6,471 nucleotides of DNA from an uncultured bacterium (GTDB lineage: Bacteria; Cyanobacteriota; Vampirovibrionia; Gastranaerophilales; Gastranaerophilaceae). Of the stretch, positions 1-5,157 are shown one piece after another. The position numbers and the translations under genes were made by a program. The notes under the pieces were generated by a model. The model was not told the DNA's origin, made no database searches, and was given only the letters and a program-made list of their open reading frames with translations. The DNA lies in contig CAQTPN010000085.1 in NCBI GenBank assembly GCA_948888345.1, positions 1 to 6,471 on the forward strand, in the 5' to 3' direction. How positions within the stretch are numbered: the stretch's first letter is position 1; each line of letters starts with the position of its first letter.

Positions 1-77
1 ATGAATTAAAAATAACCCAGGGCGAATTAAGCAAAAGATATTTTGAGCTTATAAGATTAATTAAAGAACAGCTTTAA
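1..77 (+). CDS. C-terminal end of an unidentified protein (partial, 5' end off the window)
   Basis: Frame 3 is open from base 3 to a TAA at 75-77 and encodes 24 residues ending ELIRLIKEQL. The tail is charged and helix-like, and its codons are A/T-rich like those of the neighbouring genes. That fits the end of a real + strand gene whose body lies upstream of the window. I cannot assign a family from 24 residues. The gene is convergent with the - strand gene ending at 230, and the palindromic repeat starts 5 bases after its stop codon. A short open stretch in AT-rich DNA can arise by chance, so confidence is limited. Confidence 0.4.
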   Translation, partial: ELKITQGELSKRYFELIRLIKEQL

Positions 78-123
78 AATGGGATTTATATACAAGTTTA
101 CACTAAATTAATCCCAAACAGTC

Positions 124-144
124 ATGCTGAACTCGTTTCAGCAT
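124..144. repeat. Hairpin 1 of the nested repeat
   Basis: A perfect 8-bp stem, ATGCTGAA (124-131) with TTCAGCAT (137-144), closes a 5-base loop. It is preceded by GTC and followed by CT, the same flanks as hairpin 2 when that is read on the other strand. Confidence 0.85.
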
Positions 145-158
145 CTTGTATCAGTAAG

Positions 159-179
159 ACCCTGAAACCAGTTCAGGGT
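159..179. repeat. Hairpin 2 of the nested repeat
   Basis: A perfect 8-bp stem, ACCCTGAA (159-166) with TTCAGGGT (172-179), closes a 5-base loop. It is an inverted, diverged copy of hairpin 1. Its stem differs from that of hairpin 1 at two base pairs, and both sides have changed together so that pairing is kept. Confidence 0.85.
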
Positions 180-229
180 GACGATTGCTGATAGTTTTAG
201 TGTAAACTTGTATATGAATCCTTTTAAAA

Positions 230-820
230 TCATATTTTCATATTGGAAGAATAACTTTTAAAGGCAGGGTATGAATAGGTTTTTGTAAAAAACGGCTGAA
301 TTCTTCCGCTGTAGTTATCCTGAAGGGTTAATTTTTCTTCCGGTGCCTTTTTATCAGCTCTTTTTTTCATATACCCTGCAAAGGCGTTTCTTACGATAGG
401 GGTTAAAATGCAGCTTGAAATTATTCCGCCTAAAATTGCAGCTCCGGTTTGCAGATTTCTGCCCATTTTTGCATATTCTGCAGTATGGGTTGAGTAGTCT
501 AAAATTTTACCTGTTTCATCTTTTAAATTTATAAAAGTTTTACCGTTTTTGTTGGGTTTTGTTAATTTTTCCGCGCCGTTCATTAATTTTGTGGTAACAA
601 GAGCATACATGCCGATGTTTGCTGCCCCGTCAGCTAATTCCTGTGGTACAAGGAATTTTTTATCCTCTTTTGATAATTCTTTATTGTGCATTAATCCGAC
701 AGTCTGCGCGGCTGATGCTAAAACCCAGCCCAGTGCTGCGGTTACAAATAAAAAACCTGCATTATTGTCTTTATCAAACCAGCTTACGAATTCATTTTTA
801 ATCTTATCTAAGCATCCCAT
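230..820 (-). CDS. Small membrane protein of unknown function (196 aa)
   Basis: I do not recognise a named family. The protein has a hydrophobic segment at about residues 22-44, a weaker one at about 62-78, and a glycine-rich one at about 124-148 beginning T-G-A-A-I-L-G-G. A very basic stretch (K-K-R-A-D-K-K) follows, then a polar tail, so it is probably an inner-membrane protein with a cytoplasmic basic tail. There is no cleavable-looking signal peptide. The ATG at 818-820 is supported by a strong Shine-Dalgarno sequence (GGAGGTA, 826-832) 5 bases upstream. The gene overlaps the end of the upstream - strand gene by 13 bases, so translation is probably coupled. The order hydrophobic N-terminal half, T-G-A glycine-rich helix, K/R-rich tail recurs in that neighbour, which suggests remote paralogy. 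The real-gene call is firm; the function is unknown. Confidence 0.8.
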   Translation of the reverse strand: MGCLDKIKNEFVSWFDKDNNAGFLFVTAALGWVLASAAQTVGLMHNKELSKEDKKFLVPQELADGAANIGMYALVTTKLMNGAEKLTKPNKNGKTFINLKDETGKILDYSTHTAEYAKMGRNLQTGAAILGGIISSCILTPIVRNAFAGYMKKRADKKAPEEKLTLQDNYSGRIQPFFTKTYSYPAFKSYSSNMKI

Positions 821-1440
821 TTGATTACCTCCATATTAACCTGTGACATCGGAGGCAGCTCTCCTGTTTGGATTTTGTTTGAAATTTCCTGCATTTTTGT
901 CTTAAAATCAGGATTTAAAGAAGGTTTTGGGGCTTTATGCTGAACATTGTCCCCCTTGAGTTTTCCTTTTTTCTTTGCTCTTTCCGTGAAAATATGTGTT
1001 AATTTATCTGTTAAAGGAACATCAATTAAGAAATTTGTAAACATCATAATACCAAGCCCCATAAGGGTTCCGATAACAGCACCTGTGTGACTTTTATCTT
1101 TTGTCATAAATTCGGGCAGTTTTTTGACAATATTTTTATTACTCAATATTGCATCTGTTCCAAGAATGCAGGCTTCCCTTATAATTACACCCGTAACGGT
1201 GCAGGCAATGGCTTTTGCGGCACTTCTTATAGCGGAAGTTTCTTTTGTTTCATCATCAATCCATGGATTCATTTTATCCATAACCGGATGCAATGCAAGG
1301 GCTGCCACCCCGAAAGCAAGCCTTTGCCCCGGAGATTGAAGTGCACCAAGTCTATCCAGTGCTTTTCCTGCCTTGGGTCCAATATTAATTCCCCTGAAAT
1401 TAGGGCTTTTATGCAAAGTATTGTTGTTAATTGATAGCAT
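808..1440 (-). CDS. Small membrane protein with N-terminal N-F-R-G motif, unknown function (210 aa)
   Basis: I do not recognise a named family. The N-terminus is polar and carries N14-F15-R16-G17, a short motif I recall near the start of many uncharacterised Gastranaerophilales proteins (memory, not checked). Hydrophobic segments lie at about residues 41-53, 75-99 and 118-142; the last begins T119-G-A-V-I-G. A basic stretch (R-A-K-K-K-G-K, about 154-160) and a soluble tail of about 50 residues follow. The ATG at 1438-1440 is the first possible start, because an in-frame TAG lies five codons upstream. No good Shine-Dalgarno sequence precedes it. A perfect TATAAT on the - strand (1531-1536) would give a leader of about 85 bases. 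The gene leads a two-gene unit with the overlapping 230-820 gene. The pair probably acts together at the membrane, but this is inference from overlap and similar layout. Confidence 0.8.
   Translation of the reverse strand: MLSINNNTLHKSPNFRGINIGPKAGKALDRLGALQSPGQRLAFGVAALALHPVMDKMNPWIDDETKETSAIRSAAKAIACTVTGVIIREACILGTDAILSNKNIVKKLPEFMTKDKSHTGAVIGTLMGLGIMMFTNFLIDVPLTDKLTHIFTERAKKKGKLKGDNVQHKAPKPSLNPDFKTKMQEISNKIQTGELPPMSQVNMEVIKWDA
826..832 (-). promoter_or_regulatory. Strong ribosome binding site for the 230-820 gene
   Basis: Read on the - strand this is GGAGGTA, 5 bases before the ATG at 818-820. It lies inside the last codons of the upstream gene, which supports the chosen start and translational coupling of the two membrane protein genes. 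Confidence 0.8.
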
Positions 1441-1515
1441 AGTTAAATTGAACTAATTTTCCACAAGTCCTATAACGCATGTGAATATTAAAAATTGCGC
1501 TTTTCAAACCTCCCA

Positions 1516-1546
1516 TTAACAAAATTTAATATTATAAATGTAGTAT
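1516..1546 (+). promoter_or_regulatory. Weak candidate promoter for the leuA-bla unit
   Basis: TTAACA (1516-1521) matches five of six bases of the -35 consensus. The best partner is TAGTAT (1541-1546), a four-of-six -10 with a long 19-base spacer. An alternative -10 is TACAAT (1570-1575), which lacks a convincing -35. A promoter is expected somewhere in 1441-1613 because the flanking genes diverge, but the exact site is uncertain. Confidence 0.25.
1531..1536 (-). promoter_or_regulatory. Candidate -10 box for the membrane protein pair
   Basis: Read on the - strand this is TATAAT, a perfect -10 hexamer, in the intergenic region upstream of 1440. The -35 region at the expected distance (about 1554-1559) reads TTTTTC and is weak. 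Transcription would start near 1524. The surrounding DNA is very AT-rich, so a chance match is possible. Confidence 0.4.
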
Positions 1547-1565
1547 TTAATAAGAAAAAATGTCC

Positions 1566-1586
1566 ATGGTACAATTATTATACCAT
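1566..1586. promoter_or_regulatory. 21-bp near-palindrome upstream of leuA, possible operator
   Basis: ATGGTACAAT (1566-1575) and ATTATACCAT (1577-1586) are inverted copies with one mismatch, centred on base 1576. The site ends 27 bases before the leuA start codon. It contains the -10-like hexamer TACAAT, so a bound regulator could block transcription or lie in the leader. No regulator gene is adjacent, and AT-rich palindromes occur by chance. Confidence 0.35.
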
Positions 1587-1600
1587 AGGAATTTTATTTT

Positions 1601-1605
1601 GGAAG
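1601..1605 (+). promoter_or_regulatory. Ribosome binding site that decides the leuA start
   Basis: GGAAG lies 8 bases before the ATG at 1614. The competing in-frame ATG at 1560 is preceded only by A-rich sequence. Confidence 0.5.
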
Positions 1606-1613
1606 CGGAAATT

Positions 1614-3137
1614 ATGAAACAGCCATTTTTTTACGATATTACATTGAGGGATGGAAATCAGTCTTTAAAAAAGCCATGGAGCCTTCCCGAGAAAGAAATA
1701 ATTTTTAAAAAACTTCTTGAATTAAATGTTCAGGCGGTTGAAGTCGGTTTTCCTAATTCTTCCGAAATGGATTTTGAGGCATGCGGATATTTAGCTTCAA
1801 TTGCACCGCAAGGCCTTGTAGTTTCAGCTCTTGCAAGATGTGTCGAAGCCGATATTACAAGTGCTGTTAAGGCAATTTGTCATGCAGGTTCTCCAAGAGT
1901 TCACACATTTTTAACCTTAAGCCCCTTTCATATGAAATATGTTTTAAATAAGGAGCCTGATGAGGTTAGAAAAACGGCAATCGGTGCTGTAAAATTTGCT
2001 TATGAAGAAATTAAAAAGGCAAATAAAAACGGTGAAGTGCAGTTTTCCGTCGAACATTTCGGAGATTGTGCCGAGAATTTAGATTTTGTAATTGATACAC
2101 TTCAAGAGGTTGTAAAGGCAGGTGCCACAACAATCAATCTTCCAAATACCGTTGAGAGAAAACGCCCGAGAGTGTTTCTTGATATGGTTGAAAAAGTTTA
2201 TAATGCTTTGCCTAAAAATATTGCAATTTCTCTGCATAACCATAATGACCTTGGTATGGCAACAGCTACAACGGTTGAAGGATATTTTTCAGGCGCAATT
2301 CAGCTTGAATGCGCCCTAAATGGCCTTGGGGAGCGCGCAGGCAACACTAATTTTTATGAAGTTGCGGTGGCTTTGCATAATTCCGGAGTGGAAGTTCCTG
2401 TTGATTTGCCGAAAATATATGAAACAGCTTTAATTGTAGCGCAAATGTCAAAAGTTGATATATATGAAAAAGCACCTTTGATAGGCCCTGATGCGCTTGC
2501 CCACAGAAGCGGCATCCATCAGGACGGTGCACTTAAGACAAAAGATATGGAATTTGGTGCATACAGGCCTATACATCCGTCTTTAATAGGCAGAAAAGAT
2601 GATGAAAAAATCGGATTTACAAGCCAATCAGGCAAAACCGCCATTTTTGAAATTATCTCAAAAGCAGGATATCCGATTACAATCCAAGAAGCCATCCGTC
2701 TTGCTCCTGCTGTTAAAGAGGCGGCTGAAAAAAGCGGCGAATTACCCACAAGAAATATTATCGATATTTACTTTAATGAAATCTGCAACATTAAAGGGGC
2801 TTTCAAACTTACAAAATTTGACCATATCGGAGAAGGCAAATTTATTCTTGAATTTAATTATAAAGATAAAAGCTATAAAATGACAGGCACCGGAAACGGG
2901 CCGATTGATGCCTGCATGGATGCCCTGAAGCAGGCCGGATTTGAAAGAAAACTTCTTCACTATAAGCAGATTGCAATGGATGAGGAACTTTTGGGCTCAG
3001 GCGCAAATGCAATGAGTGTTATTCATATTGAGGGAGATGACGGTTCTAAAGTTATCGGCCGCGCAATTCATAAAAATACTGCCGTTGCAAACGTTAAAGC
3101 TATATTTAATGCTTATAATTTAATATATAAGGATTAA
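1614..3137 (+). CDS. leuA: 2-isopropylmalate synthase (507 aa)
   Basis: The enzyme condenses acetyl-CoA with 2-oxoisovalerate, the first committed step of leucine synthesis. The DRE-TIM barrel covers about residues 1-265: L-R-D-G-N-Q with R12 and D13, H208-N-H210-N-D, and G-E-R-A-G-N244, giving the expected metal ligands D13, H208, H210 and N244. A linker with G-I-H302-Q-D-G and Y317-R-P-I-H-P follows, then a C-terminal LeuA regulatory domain (about 385-507) with G-T-G-N-G-P, the usual site of leucine feedback. The catalytic motifs look like the bacterial type 1 enzyme, while the linker and regulatory domain look like type 2 (Mycobacterium/yeast-like). An in-frame ATG exists at 1560, but the added 18 residues are unlike the family and lack a Shine-Dalgarno sequence. 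The start at 1614 has GGAAG 8 bases upstream and places the L-R-D-G motif correctly. Citramalate or homocitrate synthase is less likely. Confidence 0.87.
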   Translation: MKQPFFYDITLRDGNQSLKKPWSLPEKEIIFKKLLELNVQAVEVGFPNSSEMDFEACGYLASIAPQGLVVSALARCVEADITSAVKAICHAGSPRVHTFLTLSPFHMKYVLNKEPDEVRKTAIGAVKFAYEEIKKANKNGEVQFSVEHFGDCAENLDFVIDTLQEVVKAGATTINLPNTVERKRPRVFLDMVEKVYNALPKNIAISLHNHNDLGMATATTVEGYFSGAIQLECALNGLGERAGNTNFYEVAVALHNSGVEVPVDLPKIYETALIVAQMSKVDIYEKAPLIGPDALAHRSGIHQDGALKTKDMEFGAYRPIHPSLIGRKDDEKIGFTSQSGKTAIFEIISKAGYPITIQEAIRLAPAVKEAAEKSGELPTRNIIDIYFNEICNIKGAFKLTKFDHIGEGKFILEFNYKDKSYKMTGTGNGPIDACMDALKQAGFERKLLHYKQIAMDEELLGSGANAMSVIHIEGDDGSKVIGRAIHKNTAVANVKAIFNAYNLIYKD

Positions 3138-3140
3138 ACA

Positions 3141-4019
3141 ATGAAGTGCTCAAGGCTTTTTATTGTGCCGGTGTTGGTTTTGGCGTTCGGTATCTGCGTG
3201 CTCTATTTTAATTCTTTAACTTTTAAAATTCAAAAAGCCGTTTGGGGTAAGGATTGCACAGTAACTGCCGCAGTAATTTATAATGATTATATTTGGAGCT
3301 ATAACAGCAAAAAAGCACCGCTTTTAAGTGTTTTTAAATATTTTGCCGCGCTAAAAGTTTTGAATAAAATTAAAGCAGAAAAATGTTCTCTTGATGATAA
3401 AATCCTTGTAACGGAAGATATGGTAAGCAAAACTACCTATTCACCCATGCTGAAAAAATACGCAGCCCCTTTTAAAATTTCTGTTGCAGATTTGATGAAA
3501 TATATGGTATCTGAAAGCGATAATAATGCGGCAGATATTTTAATTGAGTATGCAGGTGGAATTGAGGCCATAAGAAGCTTTTTGCAGACATTTGATTTTG
3601 ATGCAATTGAAATTTCCGCTAATGAAAAAATGATGAATGAAGATATTGGTGCACAATATCTTAATAAGGCAAGAGCTTTTGACGTTTTGCTTGCGATGAA
3701 ATTTTTCAGAGAAACTACCATGCCTGATGAACAAAGAGCCTTTCTTGATAAAATCATGATTAAAACTGTGACCGGCGAAGATAAGATTAAGGCAGGTCTG
3801 CCGGAAGGTGTTGTTTTTGGGCATAAAACAGGTTCTTCCTCAAGAAAGCCTGATGGTGTAAAAATTGCCGATAATGATGCGGGCTTTGTAATTCTGCCAA
3901 ACGGAAAGACCTGTTATATGGCTGTCTTTGTAACCGAATCCAAAATGAGTGATAAAGAAAACGCCGCCTTAATTTCTGAAATTTCAAGAATAATTTATGA
4001 TGAAGTAAATAGAAAATAA
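3141..4019 (+). CDS. bla: Class A (subclass A2-like) serine beta-lactamase, 292 aa
   Basis: The class A catalytic set is complete: S63-V-F-K66 (SxxK), S126-D-N128, E162 with N166 in the omega loop (E-K-M-M-N), and K229-T-G231. Spacing is close to the TEM numbering 70/73, 130, 166/170 and 234. The omega-loop surroundings (A-N-E-x-x-M followed by Q-Y-x-N) resemble PER/CfxA-type subclass A2 enzymes. Residues 6-24 are a hydrophobic export or anchor segment with no lipobox, so the enzyme should act in the periplasm, secreted or tethered. The expected reaction is hydrolysis of beta-lactams through a serine acyl-enzyme; the spectrum cannot be read from sequence. The start has AAGGA (3129-3133) 7 bases upstream, overlapping the end of leuA, so the two genes are probably co-transcribed. 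I see no insertion sequence or integron beside it, and codon use matches its neighbours, so it looks chromosomal and resident. Confidence 0.87.
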   Translation: MKCSRLFIVPVLVLAFGICVLYFNSLTFKIQKAVWGKDCTVTAAVIYNDYIWSYNSKKAPLLSVFKYFAALKVLNKIKAEKCSLDDKILVTEDMVSKTTYSPMLKKYAAPFKISVADLMKYMVSESDNNAADILIEYAGGIEAIRSFLQTFDFDAIEISANEKMMNEDIGAQYLNKARAFDVLLAMKFFRETTMPDEQRAFLDKIMIKTVTGEDKIKAGLPEGVVFGHKTGSSSRKPDGVKIADNDAGFVILPNGKTCYMAVFVTESKMSDKENAALISEISRIIYDEVNRK

Positions 4020-4068
4020 ACATGCATAATGTCAATATATTAACAAGATGTATGAAATTTAACGATAT

Positions 4069-4671
4069 TTATACTGCGGATTTTGCTTCCAAAACTGCCA
4101 TTTCTGCGCTTTTTATAATCTCATCAATTGTTTTGTTGAAATAAAGCTCATGGCCGAGACCTACAGCTGTTGCACCTTTTTTTAAATATTCTTTAATGTC
4201 TGAAATTTTAATTGAACCTGTCGGCATAACGTTTAAAAACTTCATTGGTCTTAATAATTCTTCAATATAAGTTGCCCCGCCTAAATCCTTAATCGGGTAA
4301 ATTTTTATAACGGGAACTCTTGCTTTCCATGCCGTATAAGCTTCATTTGGCGTAGTTGCGGTGAGCATCAGGGGAATTTTGTGCCCTGAGGAAAGTTTTA
4401 CTAAATTCATCTGCAAAATTGGCGATACCAGAAGTTTTGCACCGGCTTCAATACCGTCTAATGCCTGGGAAGAAGTTATAACGCCGCCTTGCGCTACATA
4501 TATATTTTCATTTTTTGCAATTTCTTTAATGGCATCAATAGTGGAATTAACTTCTATAACCTTTATCCCACCCTTAATATAGGCATTTGCAATCTCTACG
4601 GCCTTTTTTGTATCATCTTCTCTTATAATTCCATAAATCTTATTTTCTTTTATTGCTTGAATAATATTCAT
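4069..4671 (-). CDS. eda: KDPG/KHG aldolase family protein (200 aa), divergent
   Basis: Family members cleave 2-keto-3-deoxy-6-phosphogluconate to pyruvate and glyceraldehyde 3-phosphate (Entner-Doudoroff pathway), or the related 4-hydroxy-2-oxoglutarate, through a lysine Schiff base. Length is right for the single (beta/alpha)8 barrel. The Schiff-base lysine is K123 in I-K-I-Y-P, the general acid/base glutamate is E40 in I-E-V, and the phosphate loop is P150-T-G-S-I. Departures from the E. coli enzyme are E-V-N-S-T where E-V-T-L-R-T is usual, and Q-G-G-V where G-A-G-T-V is usual. The stretch T-P-N-E-A-Y-T-A-W and the P-T-G to A-V-G-L-G region resemble cyanobacterial homologues as I recall them. 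The start codon overlaps the stop of the upstream gene (ATGA), so translation is coupled. The fold is sure; the substrate is uncertain. Confidence 0.78.
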   Translation of the reverse strand: MNIIQAIKENKIYGIIREDDTKKAVEIANAYIKGGIKVIEVNSTIDAIKEIAKNENIYVAQGGVITSSQALDGIEAGAKLLVSPILQMNLVKLSSGHKIPLMLTATTPNEAYTAWKARVPVIKIYPIKDLGGATYIEELLRPMKFLNVMPTGSIKISDIKEYLKKGATAVGLGHELYFNKTIDEIIKSAEMAVLEAKSAV

Positions 4672-5012
4672 CTTTTCTGCTGCTTCCTGTTCTTAATTTC
4701 AATACTGCTTTGATATTGAATTTCTCGTATTCTGTTATCAAATGTAACACTAAGAAAGGTATTTTTCAATTTTCTCGGCGCAATAATATTTAAAGTCTCC
4801 CTGTCCTTTAAAAGACAGTTTATTTTTGAATTCGTATTTTCTTTCATTAGTTCCGCAGAAAGCAAAAGGGCAGTTTTGCTTGCATCAATTAAATTTAATT
4901 TAGATAAATCAAACTCATATTCAAGGCTTGAATTATTTTTAAACGCCTCTTTTGCATTTTGGATTTTTTCATCCAGATTTTTTCTGTTAAAGTTTATCGT
5001 TATTTTTCTCAT
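4668..5012 (-). CDS. Small protein, possibly STAS-like, coupled to the aldolase gene (114 aa)
   Basis: No confident family. The middle, F-D-L-S-K-L-N-L-I-D-A-S-K-T-A-L-L-L (about residues 34-51), resembles the core strand-loop-helix of STAS domains (D-L-S-x-L-x-x-I-D-S-S-G-x-x-x-L). In anti-sigma-factor antagonists the serine there is phosphorylated; here it would be S45, followed by K in place of the usual glycine. The tail is basic (N-R-K-Q-Q-K-R). There is no signal peptide or membrane segment, so it is probably cytosolic. The stop overlaps the aldolase start by the ATGA tetranucleotide, so the two proteins are made together. The ATG at 5010-5012 lacks a good Shine-Dalgarno sequence. A GATAAT on the - strand (5016-5021) would give an almost leaderless transcript if used as a -10. 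No kinase, sigma factor or anti-sigma gene is nearby, so a regulatory role is only a guess. Confidence 0.65.
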   Translation of the reverse strand: MRKITINFNRKNLDEKIQNAKEAFKNNSSLEYEFDLSKLNLIDASKTALLLSAELMKENTNSKINCLLKDRETLNIIAPRKLKNTFLSVTFDNRIREIQYQSSIEIKNRKQQKR

Positions 5013-5102
5013 AAAAATTATCTGCTATATGCTTATATTAAGCATCTCGGTCCTTATGGCATAAACTTTATTTATCTGTTATTAAATTTAAACTGTTTAG
5101 TG

Positions 5103-5108
5103 TATAAT
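5103..5108 (+). promoter_or_regulatory. Candidate -10 box for kdsD-kdsC
   Basis: A perfect TATAAT lies 49 bases before the kdsD start codon. The -35 at a suitable distance is poor (TTATTA, 5079-5084, 18-base spacer). Transcription would start near 5115, giving a leader of about 43 bases that contains the ribosome binding site GAGGA (5146-5150). Confidence 0.5.
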
Positions 5109-5157
5109 TTTTTATAAAAAACATCTTAAAGGATGGGAAATTATAGAGGAAAAACTT

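Larger units (their letters stand above)
82..221. repeat. Nested palindromic intergenic repeat (MITE-like or REP/BIME-like)
   Basis: The outer arms 82-107 and 196-221 are inverted copies of each other, 25 of 26 positions complementary; the exception, 87 against 216, would be a G-U pair in RNA. Inside them, 121-146 and 157-182 are a second inverted pair (21/26), and each of those is itself a hairpin. The same 8 bases, TTTAAAAT, occur at 73-80 and 223-230, just outside the arms, and could be a target-site duplication. That word contains the palindrome TTTAAA, so it may instead belong to the arms. The element fills the gap between two convergent genes and could also stop transcription from both sides. 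There is no room for a protein, so any mobility would need a transposase supplied elsewhere. Confidence 0.8.

Noticed and set aside
82..221. CRISPR repeat or array
   Set aside because: There are only inverted copies, with no regularly spaced direct repeats and no cas genes.
1087..1434. A 115-codon open frame on the + strand opposite the membrane protein gene
   Set aside because: No ribosome site and a Cys/Phe-rich composition typical of the complement of a real gene.
1509..1514. GGGAGG on the - strand in the divergent region, like a strong ribosome site
   Set aside because: The nearest ATG is about 25 bases further on and opens only a short frame, and the membrane protein start is about 70 bases away. 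Probably chance.
1560..1613. An 18-residue N-terminal extension of leuA from the ATG at 1560
   Set aside because: No ribosome site, residues unlike the family, and the stretch overlaps a palindrome; the start at 1614 places the L-R-D-G motif normally.
4020..4068. Bidirectional terminator between the beta-lactamase and aldolase genes
   Set aside because: Convergent genes make one likely, but I found no stem of useful length followed by a T-run in these 49 bases.
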